Below, piece after piece: positions 35,070 through 44,773 of a stretch of 64,000 nt of DNA. A program made the position numbers and the translations under genes. The notes under the pieces were generated by a model. The model was given only the letters and a program-made list of their open reading frames with translations, did not search any database and had not been told where the DNA came from. The stretch comes from JABMQB01 sp963677475. GTDB taxonomy: Bacteria > Bacteroidota > Bacteroidia > Bacteroidales > Prolixibacteraceae. Position 1 is the stretch's first letter, and every line of letters begins with the position of its first letter. Where the stretch lies: the NCBI GenBank assembly GCA_963677475.2, contig CAXXQD010000021.1, positions 744,001 to 808,000 on the forward strand, written 5' to 3'.

Positions 35070-35879
35070 TTATTCAATTTCGTCTTTGTTAGCATTGATT
35101 GATACCCTGCTTAATGGCGAGGGCTCAGGCTTTGGTTTCCCATTTTTGCTTCGTTTTTTTAATAATCCATTGCCGTTTCCACGGGTTTTAATTGGGGAAA
35201 GGTTTTGGTTCATCTCCCTTTTAAGCGGTTTTGCTAATTCCGGGTTTTCTGAAATCTTCTGGTGGTAAGAATTTTTAATAATATTTTCATCTAAAACCGG
35301 ATATGTTGGAATCCGTATCTCAGCCATTTCTTTATCATCTTGAAGTTTTTGTTTTCTGGGTTCATGAACTGATTTTTCCGATGCCAGTATATTTGTTTCT
35401 GATTTGTGACCGGAAAGGATGATTCCTTCAGTTTCTGTTCTGGTATTACCGATAATGGTATCCCTAATAACCTGTTCAAATTCCATTAGGACAGCTTTCT
35501 GCTCTGCATTGGGATACACAGAGGTTAATTCCAAATAAGCCTGTTTCGTATCGGCATAATTGGTGCGTATCCTATGCTCCTCCTGTATTAATTTTTTTAT
35601 TGCAAATATTAATGAACTAAGGGAAGTCAGCATAAAATTTAATAACCGGTAAGGGTCTTCCAGGTTACCAAAATATATTTCCTGGAAATACGGTTTTAAT
35701 TCAGGAAGTGAAAGAACATGCCTTACCATGCTTTCAAAGTCGTTAGTTTTATTGGCAGTCTGCACCAAAGTACAGAGGTAACCTTTATACCTATATGGTA
35801 CTCCTAACCTTGGGACACGGAAGGTAGATTCGGCATCTTTTTTCTTCCGTGAGTTTTTGAAAATTTTGTTTACATCCAT
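35070..35879 (-). CDS. Hypothetical protein at the head of the mobilisation operon
   Basis: 269 residues from the ATG at 35879 (an ATG 11 codons upstream at 35912 is also possible). The first about 150 residues are folded-looking (VPYRYKGYLCTLVQTANKTNDFESMVRHVL); the rest is low-complexity, rich in Lys, Pro and Asn, as in DNA-binding or linker tails. No known domain recognised. It is followed within 20 bp by the membrane protein gene. Confidence 0.65.
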   Translation of the reverse strand: MDVNKIFKNSRKKKDAESTFRVPRLGVPYRYKGYLCTLVQTANKTNDFESMVRHVLSLPELKPYFQEIYFGNLEDPYRLLNFMLTSLSSLIFAIKKLIQEEHRIRTNYADTKQAYLELTSVYPNAEQKAVLMEFEQVIRDTIIGNTRTETEGIILSGHKSETNILASEKSVHEPRKQKLQDDKEMAEIRIPTYPVLDENIIKNSYHQKISENPELAKPLKREMNQNLSPIKTRGNGNGLLKKRSKNGKPKPEPSPLSRVSINANKDEIE

Positions 35880-35935
35880 GTTATATAGTTTTAAGTGATT
35901 ATTTTGTTTCAATTTGAAATCGATGGAGATCGATA

Positions 35936-36064
35936 CTAAAGGTCAGTGTGAAACAACTTTTTTAGATTAGGTTTCCTGTCCAATAATTTTTCACAGTGGT
36001 ATTCTGTGTAACTTTCGAAATAGGATTGAATTTTTGAGCTTACTTTTTTTAATAGTGTTTTCAT
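35936..36064 (-). CDS. Possible 42-residue small protein
   Basis: An ATG at 36064 opens 42 codons ending in TAG at 35936. The product is a basic helical peptide (begins MKTLLKKVSSKIQSYFESY). It lies 24-57 bp upstream of the first hypothetical gene of the operon, on the same strand. No homologue is known to me; it could be a leader peptide or chance. Confidence 0.3.
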   Translation of the reverse strand: MKTLLKKVSSKIQSYFESYTEYHCEKLLDRKPNLKKLFHTDL

Positions 36065-36208
36065 ATTCAAAAATTTTAAAGATTAATATCGGTTCATAAA
36101 ATTTCTGGAAAGATAAATCTGAGAATTGGAAGAAAGCTGCAACAGAACTGCAACGGAACTGCAATAGAGATATGATAGCAAATGAAAAGAAAAAAAATCA
36201 AAATAAAT

Positions 36209-36778
36209 TCAAGTTTTTCGGGAGCGATATTCTTTTAATCGTTTGATTAGATCGGCTCGTTGTTGAGTCTCTAAAGCGAGTTTTTCGTGGATTTTTTGTT
36301 TGATTTGAGCGGATCCTTGTCGCGTTTTTTGATCGAAGTATTCTTTGATTTGATTACATCGAATGGTTCGTTGTTGAGCTTCTAAATGAAAGATATGTTT
36401 TTCAAATGCTTTATTTATCTTTTTTCTTGTAAATTCAGCAAGCAACATAACTGTATAATCCCCAAAAGAAATATTTTCTGAAAAAGCGTAATTACATTCC
36501 TTTAAAATCAATCCATCAAAACAGTAGATTAAAGCATTTTCCTTATGTTGAAATATTTGGGAAGATGAGATGCCTCTCTTCATTGTCGCATTGCCGCATT
36601 CTTTTTTTCTTTCTTCCCCAAGTCTTTTAAGTTCTTTATCGATTTCTAAAAGACCTCCTTCCCCAAAAAGTTTGAAAAATTGTTTTGTTGGACAGGGAAA
36701 TCTTTGAAAGGTTTCCTTTTCTTCGTAATTGTAATTAGGCAGTTGTGTCCAATAATTAGAATCGTGTTTTTCAGGCAT
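36209..36778 (-). CDS. Hypothetical helical protein
   Basis: 189 residues, not recognised. The last 70 residues are strongly helical and rich in Gln, Lys and Arg (coiled-coil-like, ending LIKRLKEYRSRKT). Residues 90-105 contain a more hydrophobic patch. No signal peptide. It is divergent from the TPR gene at 36869 across 90 bp that must hold both promoters. It is separated by about 145 bp from the operon to its left and may be its upstream regulator or a separate gene. Confidence 0.6.
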   Translation of the reverse strand: MPEKHDSNYWTQLPNYNYEEKETFQRFPCPTKQFFKLFGEGGLLEIDKELKRLGEERKKECGNATMKRGISSSQIFQHKENALIYCFDGLILKECNYAFSENISFGDYTVMLLAEFTRKKINKAFEKHIFHLEAQQRTIRCNQIKEYFDQKTRQGSAQIKQKIHEKLALETQQRADLIKRLKEYRSRKT

Positions 36779-36868
36779 GGATACTCATAAGCATCAGTTT
36801 ATTAACATAAAAAATAAAACATGTCAATTCAATTTATTAATTTTAATGTTTTACATTAATTTGATAAA

Positions 36869-39502
36869 ATGAACAACGATTTGACCTATATTGATATTTT
36901 GAGAGGGGAATTAGAAGAAAAATTGAAGCCAAGATTTTCAAATAAGTTTGGCAAGATAATAATTCAATCAGCTGCAAATGATATTTGCGAAAGTGTATTT
37001 GTTAAATATGAAAAAAGAGTTGAAGAATATGAGGATTTGAAAGATAGCGATAAGAATAAAACCAAAATTGCAAATTATTTAGAAAGAGTTGAAGGGGACT
37101 GTAAATTTCAACAAAGGAAACTATATGAACTTTTTCATATTGCGCCAAATACATTAAAGAATTTTTTTAATGATGTAGGAGAACCATCAATTGAGACACT
37201 TCATATATTAACTTTATATCTTGGTTATTTTGGGTGGTATGACTTTATAGATAGAATTGAGGAGGAAGGAATAGTACCCCAAGACATATATGATATTCTT
37301 GTTCTATCATTTGAAGGAGATGAAGCCGATTCTCTTAGTATTGATCTCATAAGTACTTTATATGGAAACCTCAATAATAACCCACGAATTAAAAAGTCGA
37401 GAAAAAAAATTGACTATACGAAATCTCCTAAAGAAGCACATAGACAAGCTAGAAAAATAGGGAAAGAACAAAAGGTATCATTTGTTATTTGGGGGCATGT
37501 TGTAAAAACAAAAAATAAAATTTTCCCAAGAATAACTATTGTTAATGAGGATATTAACAGATTATTGATTGATGAAAATAATTTCACATTACCTTTTGTT
37601 TTTAACAATAATATGGAACTTCCAGGAGAATTAATAGAAAAACCTATTCTCTTTGCAAGTTTTATTAATGCTTTTAATTTTTACAAAGAGGGAGATTACA
37701 AATTAGCTCTTTTTATATTTGAAGAGATAGAAAACAAAGTAAATCCTAAAGAAATAAGGTTGATCGACTTACTTTCTTTAATAGCAAACACTTGTTTCTA
37801 CATATATATGTTTGATAACAAAGAGTATAATTATCGTATTCAGGCTATAAACTACTATAAAAAAATTCTTGCAATATCTCCCAAAGATTTCCAAGCATAT
37901 TTGTATTTAGGCATTATTTACGCTAAAAGTAAGGAATTCACAAGAGCAATAGAACATATTGAAAAGGCAATAAATTATGGAGCAATAAAAAGAGACGCTT
38001 ATGAGATTTTAGGATTAATCTTTAATCTAAAAAGAAATTTTACTCAAGCAATAACTTTTTTTAAAAAATCAATCGAAGAAGCCCCTGAATTTTTAAATAC
38101 AATGCGAAATTTAGCACTTGTGTATAAGGAACAAGGAAATTTTGAAGAATCAACTAAGTGGTTCAAAAAGATTCTTGAACTTGACCAAAATAATGAGGAT
38201 GCTTTGGATGATCTTGGACTAATTTGCTGGGAAAGAAAGAAATATAGTGAAGCAATCAATTATTTTGATAAAATTATCGAAATCAACAAGGAGAATCATC
38301 ATGCATGGAACAATAAGGGTCTTGTACTTCAAGACTTACAACGATATGAAGATGCTTTGGGGTGTTATCGGGAAGCTTTAAATATTAAACCAGACTTTTT
38401 ATCTGCTTTAAATAATTTAGGGAATACATACTGTGATATAAAAGAATATGATAAGGCTCTTAGGAGTATAAAAGAAGTGGTCAAATTAGATCCTAATTCG
38501 TTTGATGCGTATAATACATTAGGCAATATCTATTGCAAAATGGGTGATTACAAGAGAGGACTTGATTACACTAAGATGGCGACCAAGGGGAAACAGCCCC
38601 ATATTGCATGGCATAATATGGGATTAACATATGAAGAGCTTGGCAAGTTTGATAAAGCTTTAGGTTGTTGGAAAAGAGTTGTTGATATTGAGCCTAGTTT
38701 TTATGAGGGATGGCATTCGATTGGATCTTTGTTAAGTAAAATGGAATATCATAAAGCAGCAATAGACCATTATATTAAAGCTATTGAAACTAAAACAGAT
38801 TATTACCAAGCATGGTACGGTCTAGGTAGTTCATATTTTCATTTGAAAGATTATAAAAATGCAATATCCAATTTAAAGCAATCCATAAAAATAGAACCTG
38901 AGTTTCATGACGCATGGAATAATTTAGGACTAGCTTTTTATGAAATGGGTAATATTGAGGAGGCATTCCGTTGTTATGATAAGGCAAATAAAATAGATTC
39001 AAAGAATGCTAGATGTTGGAATAATGTTGGTCTTGCATATGGTAAGCAGGGAAATAAAAATAAAGCTGTGGAATGCTTTCAGAAGGCAACAACAATAAAT
39101 TCAAAATTTTGGGAAGCATGGTTTAATATGGGGACTACATTTTTCTATGAGAAAGATGATTTGAATGCCTTTCTATGTTTTACAGAGGTTATTAAAATAA
39201 AACCGGATTTTATGCATGCATGGATTTATCTTGGAACTTGCCATGTCGATAACAAAGAATTGCAACTTCAAAGTATGATATCCTTTAGCAAAGATTATGG
39301 GAACTTATATTTGGGTTATATCTATTTGGCGAATAAACAGAATGAGAAAGCAATTAACCATTTTCGTAAAGGAAAAGACAATTTTATTTCAAAAGAAAAG
39401 TTTTGGGAAGAATTTGAGAAAAATATCGGATATTTAAAACAATATCGGATAAATATAGATCAAAATGAATTTAAGAGGATTACAGAAGAAATAGAAAAAT
39501 AA
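36869..39502 (+). CDS. Long TPR-repeat protein with helical N-terminal domain
   Basis: 877 residues. The N-terminal about 230 residues are not TPR; residues 70-130 (FQQRKLYELFHIAPNTLKNFF) look like a helix-turn-helix type fold. From about 265 to 840 there are roughly 16 TPR units with the usual W/LG..Y..A motif (AWNNLGLAFYEMGNIEEAFRCYDKA). No signal peptide or membrane helix, so probably a cytoplasmic scaffold. Similar N-terminal domains occur in Bacteroidota proteins of unknown role. It lies beside the mobilisation region; whether it is cargo is unknown. Confidence 0.8.
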   Translation: MNNDLTYIDILRGELEEKLKPRFSNKFGKIIIQSAANDICESVFVKYEKRVEEYEDLKDSDKNKTKIANYLERVEGDCKFQQRKLYELFHIAPNTLKNFFNDVGEPSIETLHILTLYLGYFGWYDFIDRIEEEGIVPQDIYDILVLSFEGDEADSLSIDLISTLYGNLNNNPRIKKSRKKIDYTKSPKEAHRQARKIGKEQKVSFVIWGHVVKTKNKIFPRITIVNEDINRLLIDENNFTLPFVFNNNMELPGELIEKPILFASFINAFNFYKEGDYKLALFIFEEIENKVNPKEIRLIDLLSLIANTCFYIYMFDNKEYNYRIQAINYYKKILAISPKDFQAYLYLGIIYAKSKEFTRAIEHIEKAINYGAIKRDAYEILGLIFNLKRNFTQAITFFKKSIEEAPEFLNTMRNLALVYKEQGNFEESTKWFKKILELDQNNEDALDDLGLICWERKKYSEAINYFDKIIEINKENHHAWNNKGLVLQDLQRYEDALGCYREALNIKPDFLSALNNLGNTYCDIKEYDKALRSIKEVVKLDPNSFDAYNTLGNIYCKMGDYKRGLDYTKMATKGKQPHIAWHNMGLTYEELGKFDKALGCWKRVVDIEPSFYEGWHSIGSLLSKMEYHKAAIDHYIKAIETKTDYYQAWYGLGSSYFHLKDYKNAISNLKQSIKIEPEFHDAWNNLGLAFYEMGNIEEAFRCYDKANKIDSKNARCWNNVGLAYGKQGNKNKAVECFQKATTINSKFWEAWFNMGTTFFYEKDDLNAFLCFTEVIKIKPDFMHAWIYLGTCHVDNKELQLQSMISFSKDYGNLYLGYIYLANKQNEKAINHFRKGKDNFISKEKFWEEFEKNIGYLKQYRINIDQNEFKRITEEIEK

Positions 39503-39607
39503 TTTCTATTTCTATCTTTGTTAAACATCAAAAACAAAGTGTTTATGAAATAAAAACAGCTAAGAAGACATATAAAATAAGTAAAACGAAATAAGCGTAG
39601 TCTACTA

Positions 39608-39750
39608 TCAACAGAAAATCGCCAATTTTTAAGAGATGAAAAGTAGAAAGCAACGCGCCTGTATTGGCGTGTCCTCTGTTTTCTGGTTCATCTCGGGTGT
39701 TTGGCGATACCTCTGTTGACCAGTGACTGAGGTACACGCCTCTTTTTTTG
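39608..39750 (+). ncRNA. Nested-hairpin RNA candidate with a terminator
   Basis: Three nested stems: 39608-39615 with 39712-39719 (8 bp) and 39618-39625 with 39701-39708 (8 bp) as one interrupted outer stem; 39633-39640 with 39687-39694 (8 bp); 39653-39659 with 39666-39672 (7 bp, one G-U). A small GAGG/CCTC hairpin (39729-39742) followed by seven T then ends the segment. Part of the terminator (39729-39735) can instead pair with 39766-39772. This is the pattern of a small RNA or of a leader controlling the gene at 39793. No known family recognised. Confidence 0.5.
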
Positions 39751-39792
39751 GAAACATTCCTTTTTGTACCTCAGAGGAGCAAAAAAAATGAG

Positions 39793-40188
39793 ATGATAAA
39801 ACAGAAAAATCGCCAATCTGAATTTCTCAAAATTCTTTTAATCACACTATTCTTTACCGGAATTCTGTGCCTCAATGGGCAAGCTCAATCGAAAATTGAC
39901 TATTCAATTAAAAGCAACATTCTTGATCCAGACACACTAAAAAAAGGGTCGAACGAGTACAGAATTTTTTGGCACTTTGTGAAGTGGACACATGAAGAAG
40001 TGAAAGAGATTGAGGCATTGAAACTTAAAGCCGAGTTTGAAAAAATTGGGATCACAACAAAGGATGAAAAGTTTGATGCTGCATATTCTTTTTTTGATAT
40101 TAAAATGAAGTACCATAAAAGGTCAGTAGAGAATTTCGAGCATTTCAAAGATTTAGCCCCAAATTATAAAAAATCTAAGATGAAGTAG
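39793..40188 (+). CDS. Small secreted hypothetical protein
   Basis: 131 residues from the ATG at 39793; an upstream in-frame ATG (39748) adds 15 implausible residues. An N-terminal hydrophobic stretch (about 11-28) ending in GQA looks like a signal peptide. The rest is charged and helical (KIDYSIKSNILD, then HEEVKEIEALKLKAEF). Not recognised. Its first codons contain a copy (39801-39817) of the left arm of the upstream hairpin RNA, so its translation may be tied to that structure. Confidence 0.55.
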   Translation: MIKQKNRQSEFLKILLITLFFTGILCLNGQAQSKIDYSIKSNILDPDTLKKGSNEYRIFWHFVKWTHEEVKEIEALKLKAEFEKIGITTKDEKFDAAYSFFDIKMKYHKRSVENFEHFKDLAPNYKKSKMK

Positions 40189-40226
40189 GATTGAAATTAT
40201 AATGAAAACCTGCTTATAATGGGGTA

Positions 40227-41723
40227 ATGCAAAAAGATTTGGAACATTTCTCAGATATGGGAAAATCAGCAGATTCTATTTCAGAATCTGCTGATTCCTC
40301 TCAGAGGAATTACACTTCCAGACTATCTAACCGATCAAATTCAATCAAAATACTTTGTAAAGAACAAAAGGAATTTGAGGAAAAGGAGCACCATGCAGCC
40401 GATAAAATTTTGGAAGAAGAATTGAACCTTTTACCAGAGAAAGAAATCACTTTGAAAAATTTATCTGATTTTTTAGATACCTACTTCCCAAACAATTTTT
40501 TGGCAGAAAATTTAGCTAGAAAATTTCTTCACAGATACAAAGTTTTTGGAGAAATTGTTTCGGAGGATCAGTTGTATGATCACATTACCAACAACCTTGA
40601 TACCGGACTGGATATTTCAAGTGAAGAAAGTGCAATACTCCTCAAAGAAACACTTCTTGCCAGTGGCAGGTCGCAAGAAGAAATCCTCAAAACATTAATT
40701 GAAACTTATGAAGACGAACCAGAACTTAAAACCTTTGTGGAGAATTGGAGGAGGTTCTTGGAGTTGTGGAAGTTTGCAAAAGATAAACCACCTACTGAAC
40801 GTAAAGCGATTGAAACCATCATTAGTAATTCAAATTTCACAGCCGATAATTCTTTTAGCCTGGCATTAACCCAGATTGAAAATAGTCCTGAAATTTCTGT
40901 TCAAACAAAACTCGATATCAGCCGGAAATTTAGCACCACTGGGATCAACACTGTTCGAGATTTTGATCGAACTTTGAGAAAAGAAAAGCAGTATAAAAAG
41001 TCCATTGAAAAGAAAATCCAATCTACGAATACCGACATCGAAAACCTGAATAATGAAATCAGCAATCTCAATGCTAAATTGGATAAATTACCACCCGATG
41101 ACCCCAAACGAGTAGAATTAGAAATTCAAATCAAAGAAAAAAATGAGTTGCTCAAAAACTATAAGCAGGAATTATCTATCTTAAAGAAAGCAAAACCAAA
41201 TGAGGTTCAATTTCAGCTACGGAATGATTTGATAGCCAAACTTAATTCTGATGGAACCAGGAGTGTTAGAATTGAATCAGAAAATTTTACAATCCAGTTG
41301 CCAAGCAATCGATATCCCTTGCAGGGAGAGAAAAACCTCCGCAGTATCAATGTAGCTTTCCCATTTCTTGCTTTACGCTCTCTGTACATTTCAAATGAAA
41401 TTTTTGCTCCTGATCTTGTGGATAATGGTGTGCCAACAAAAACACAAAGGGATATGGCACACCTCATTCTTTCTTCATTGGGTATAGATGATTCTCAAAT
41501 TCTATCAGAAAAAGACATAGCCCAATTGAAAAATGATCTTTCCCATTTGGTAGATGATTCCAACAAAACAGGACGGGAATCTTTGATATCACTCTGTATA
41601 TATGATGTCCCTTCCCAACAGGTGAATAAAAACCAACTTAAAAAAGCATTGAAATTTATAAAGGAAAAGAGAGGAAAAAGTATTGATTATTCCGATTTGA
41701 AAGAATTTCTAGTTCCCAAATAA
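40227..41723 (+). CDS. Hypothetical coiled-coil protein
   Basis: 498 residues, not recognised. No signal peptide or membrane helix. A helical N-terminal half (about 60-200) precedes a clear coiled coil (about 250-330: NTDIENLNNEISNLNAKLDK). A compact C-terminal domain (about 335-498) follows, with strands near VRIESENFTIQLP and a helical end. It lies 38 bp after the small secreted protein gene and ends 82 bp before the terminator of tRNA-fMet. Probably accessory-region cargo. Confidence 0.65.
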   Translation: MQKDLEHFSDMGKSADSISESADSSQRNYTSRLSNRSNSIKILCKEQKEFEEKEHHAADKILEEELNLLPEKEITLKNLSDFLDTYFPNNFLAENLARKFLHRYKVFGEIVSEDQLYDHITNNLDTGLDISSEESAILLKETLLASGRSQEEILKTLIETYEDEPELKTFVENWRRFLELWKFAKDKPPTERKAIETIISNSNFTADNSFSLALTQIENSPEISVQTKLDISRKFSTTGINTVRDFDRTLRKEKQYKKSIEKKIQSTNTDIENLNNEISNLNAKLDKLPPDDPKRVELEIQIKEKNELLKNYKQELSILKKAKPNEVQFQLRNDLIAKLNSDGTRSVRIESENFTIQLPSNRYPLQGEKNLRSINVAFPFLALRSLYISNEIFAPDLVDNGVPTKTQRDMAHLILSSLGIDDSQILSEKDIAQLKNDLSHLVDDSNKTGRESLISLCIYDVPSQQVNKNQLKKALKFIKEKRGKSIDYSDLKEFLVPK

Positions 41724-41779
41724 AAATTGTAATTTGATCAATGTTTGCAAGGAGTTTGAAGATTATTTAAAAAATTGAA

Positions 41780-41801
41780 ATGTTGTACCTATGTTGTACC
41801 T
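41780..41801 (+). repeat. Tandem 11-bp repeat beside tRNA-fMet
   Basis: ATGTTGTACCT occurs twice back-to-back (41780-41790 and 41791-41801), 50 bp from the 3' end of the tRNA. Short repeats of this kind next to a tRNA 3' end can be integrase arm sites; here no integrase gene adjoins. Confidence 0.5.
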
Positions 41802-41804
41802 TAA

Positions 41805-41834
41805 ATAAAAAAGCCGATCCTTTCGAACCGGCTT
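41805..41834 (-). terminator. Terminator of tRNA-fMet
   Basis: On the minus strand AAGCCG ... CGGCTT (41829-41834 with 41811-41816) is followed by a run of T (complement of 41805-41810). It lies 16 bp after the tRNA 3' end. Confidence 0.75.
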
Positions 41835-41850
41835 TCCCTTTGTTTACTTG

Positions 41851-41923
<73 letters not shown>

Positions 41924-42023
41924 ATATATTTTAAATACTTTATGTCAACTGATCGTTTTCGTCAAACGCGGGTGCAAATATAATTACTTTTTGCAAATGT
42001 TCAAACTTTAAGCTTATTTTAAG

Positions 42024-44111
42024 CTAAATTTTTTCAGCAATGTACCCACCAATACTTAAGTTCGAAGGTGGCGCTGTGCGGTCATCACTGAAATAAAGCA
42101 GTTTAGACTCATGAGGTTCCAGATGAATAATTATTTCTTCAAGTTCTCCTAATAGCTCTGGTTCCTTTTCGTCCCAGACATAAACCCATTGTTTGGTTTC
42201 CCCGGTAAGGTCTTCGGTGCGGAACAGCTTGGTGAACGATTCGTTTTTATCGTTCAAGAAAAGTGCGCCCCAACTATTCAGTGCAGAATAACTCCTAACA
42301 GCAACCTTAATTTCATCCAGATTAGGCCAAAATGGGAGTATTGCGTTGGTTGGCCTTTGTTTTGGAGCCAGGAAACGAAAATGTTTCAAATCTGATTCTG
42401 CCTGCCCTTTAAAATTATCGGAAGTATTAATGATTCCTCCCAAGATACCGTTCCAAAGTGTCACACTGTTCTTCTCCACCTCGTTTAAACCACAACTTTC
42501 ATCCAATAATAATAATGTATTAGGATCGTTCTGCCAGAAAACATTATTAAAGTATTGTGCAAAATAGGATTCACGAAGTATGGTATCAACACCATCGTTT
42601 TCCCAACTACAATTTATTTCCTTTGTAATTTTCATCCCATCAACAAAACCAATCATTGGAGCAAAGGGCGAATTCCCGCTTAACCAGAAACTGCCTTCAC
42701 CCATTTCTTTTCGTAAATCTTTAAGGAAACTTCTGTATATCTGCACCGAAGTTTTTCCACGATAACGGCGCTTAACATTATTTGCTGTTTTAAAACCCCA
42801 ATCCATATAATCGGTAGTAAAAAAGGTATAACCCATTTTACGCAAGGTCCGGAAAACATCGTAAAGATAGTTTCGGACGTCGTTATTTGTACTGTCAAGC
42901 ACATATTGGTTTACACCTTTGTCAACCATTTTAACCAGGGGCTCGCCATTTTCATCGTGAATCAGCCAATTCTGATGCTCATTAAAAAGCTTGCTTCTCT
43001 CATCAACTTTAAAAGGGGCAATCCAAATTCCGGCTTTATAACCATGTTTGAAAATTTCACGTGCCGTGCGATCAAGTCCGGGCCAGTTTTCATTCGCTTC
43101 CAGCCAATCACCATGATAACAATAATCGTCTTTTATCTGAATGGATTGAATAGGGACCGGGGTTTCAACCTGTTGCAAAAACTCGATTTGGTTTTGCAGC
43201 ATATCGAAGGTAAAAATATCGGAATCACTAATATTTGGTGACCAATGGTAACAAGTACACATTCCGAAACGAGCTTCCATGTGCCTTCCAATTTTCCACG
43301 ATAAGTATTGCATGGTGTCGAAAGGTTTGTTGCCGAAAATAAAATGGATATCGGGAAGCTTCAGAAATTCACTGTTCGATCCGGTTTTTTCCAAAGAAAA
43401 TCCCGATTCGAAAAACACCGGGTTATGACCGTCGGGCGTTAAGCCCGGGGTTGTTCGGTGTGTACGGTTAAATAATGTGCTTCTATGCAAATAGTCGTTG
43501 TGGTCTAATGCACCGATTGCCAAAGTATCTTGACCGTTAATTAAACTAAACGTAAGAAAACTATCAAACGACCAGTTTCTGTCTTCAACCTTATCCGATT
43601 TTTCGTAAATCAGTGGATCGTCAAGCGAATAAATCCCTGTTTCGCCACCATATCCTAGCCCTTGCTTAAAAAAAGTTTGTACGTTTTCAACAAGCCCGTA
43701 AGAAATAGGTGAGAACCATTCAGGTATTTCTGCAAAACCACTAAGCTCAGCTCCTAAGGATGCGGTATCTTCATTAATTTTCAAATCAACCATTAAAAAT
43801 CCCTGGCGCAATTCGTAAACTATACGTTTCCCTTTTGGTGAGTCGCCCAGAAATACATTTCTTGGCATAATTGCTTGTCCGTTTAATGAAGGGCGGCATC
43901 CTTTTATGGTAATTGAACTGGTAATAAGGTCGAAACTTCCATCATCGTAAACAACCCATTTGGGTGTTCGTATAGAAAACTTCGACTTTAACGAAGATAC
44001 GGTAGTGTTAGTTCCATTAACAAGAAAAGGAAAATTTAAAAGCCCCATACCTACAGCGGCAACACCTCCAAATTTCATAAACGTACGCCTGTTCATGCTA
44101 CTTCTGGACAT
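42024..44111 (-). CDS. GH36-like alpha-galactosidase family protein, Tat-exported
   Basis: 695 residues. A twin-arginine signal (NRRTFMKFGG at 7-16, then hydrophobic to about 31). The beta-sandwich-like N-terminal part runs to about 270, then a TIM-barrel-like part with WIAPFKVD (363-370), FTTDYMDWG (431-439, likely nucleophile D434 by comparison with GH36 KxDF) and DGMKITKEI further on. Related to glycoside hydrolase family 36 and melibiases, which cleave alpha-galactosides. The exact sugar cannot be told. No SusCD pair is adjacent. It is the first gene on the core side of tRNA-fMet. Confidence 0.78.
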   Translation of the reverse strand: MSRSSMNRRTFMKFGGVAAVGMGLLNFPFLVNGTNTTVSSLKSKFSIRTPKWVVYDDGSFDLITSSITIKGCRPSLNGQAIMPRNVFLGDSPKGKRIVYELRQGFLMVDLKINEDTASLGAELSGFAEIPEWFSPISYGLVENVQTFFKQGLGYGGETGIYSLDDPLIYEKSDKVEDRNWSFDSFLTFSLINGQDTLAIGALDHNDYLHRSTLFNRTHRTTPGLTPDGHNPVFFESGFSLEKTGSNSEFLKLPDIHFIFGNKPFDTMQYLSWKIGRHMEARFGMCTCYHWSPNISDSDIFTFDMLQNQIEFLQQVETPVPIQSIQIKDDYCYHGDWLEANENWPGLDRTAREIFKHGYKAGIWIAPFKVDERSKLFNEHQNWLIHDENGEPLVKMVDKGVNQYVLDSTNNDVRNYLYDVFRTLRKMGYTFFTTDYMDWGFKTANNVKRRYRGKTSVQIYRSFLKDLRKEMGEGSFWLSGNSPFAPMIGFVDGMKITKEINCSWENDGVDTILRESYFAQYFNNVFWQNDPNTLLLLDESCGLNEVEKNSVTLWNGILGGIINTSDNFKGQAESDLKHFRFLAPKQRPTNAILPFWPNLDEIKVAVRSYSALNSWGALFLNDKNESFTKLFRTEDLTGETKQWVYVWDEKEPELLGELEEIIIHLEPHESKLLYFSDDRTAPPSNLSIGGYIAEKI

Positions 44112-44773
44112 AAATTAGATAAGTTAGTTAGTTATAAACAAACCAAATTTAGCAATTGAATTTAATAAATGTTAACATTTGGATATGTTTTTTAGATTAT
44201 TTTATGATTTAGGTCAGGATTAAATCGAATATTCAATTGAAATTTTCGAAGGATCAATGTTGTAATTCAAGCGAGTTCCGTAAAATAATAGCCATGACCT
44301 ATAAAACTATTATATGGCCAGGTTCCCCGATATGTTTTTGTTTCTTATTGGAATATTAATCCCTAAAATTTCATATAATGGATGAAGATAAATTTAGAGA
44401 ACACTTGGTATTTTACACATATTAAGTAAGTCTGTAATAAATTATTATTGCAAATAATGAGTGGTTGGTGATAACTTTTTTGGTTTTTTAACGTAAATTG
44501 TGAACTTTCTTGGCAAAGAAGATAATTTGCTTATTAAAATAGGTATAGGGGTGTATTCTATTTTAATATTAATAAGTATGTGTTTATAAATGTTTGAAAA
44601 AAGGAATTGGCATTTTCAGTTGCATGCAATTGTTTTTCTACATTTGAAATACGAGTCAAGAACTTAAAGGTGTAAAGGTACTTGTGTTTTAAAGTCATTT
44701 GGGAATATCAATGATCTTAATTACGAATTAATCCCTGTTGGCTTTTGTTTTTTAAATTGTAAAAAAGCAAAAT
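44112..44773. other. AT-rich intergenic region with two divergent promoters
   Basis: The glycosidase gene and the T9SS operon are divergent across 660 bp. No open frame, tRNA or strong hairpin was seen. Long leaders of this kind are common upstream of Bacteroidota surface-protein operons. Confidence 0.5.

Larger units (their letters stand above)
29261..36064 (-). mobile_element. Mobilisation region of a probable integrative mobilisable element
   Basis: A leftward run of about twelve genes, mostly overlapping or within 30 bp of each other, encodes a VirD4-like coupling protein, a MobA/VirD2-like relaxase, MobC, an HTH protein and several hypothetical proteins. No VirB/Tra mating-pore genes are present, so transfer would need a helper element. 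The ends of the element are not proven: recombinases and a tRNA-Pro scar lie at 3.7-5.7 kb, and tRNA-fMet at 41.85 kb is another candidate boundary. Confidence 0.65.

Noticed and set aside
39503..39792. Retron msr-msd region
   Set aside because: A strongly folded segment is present but no reverse transcriptase gene is in the window.
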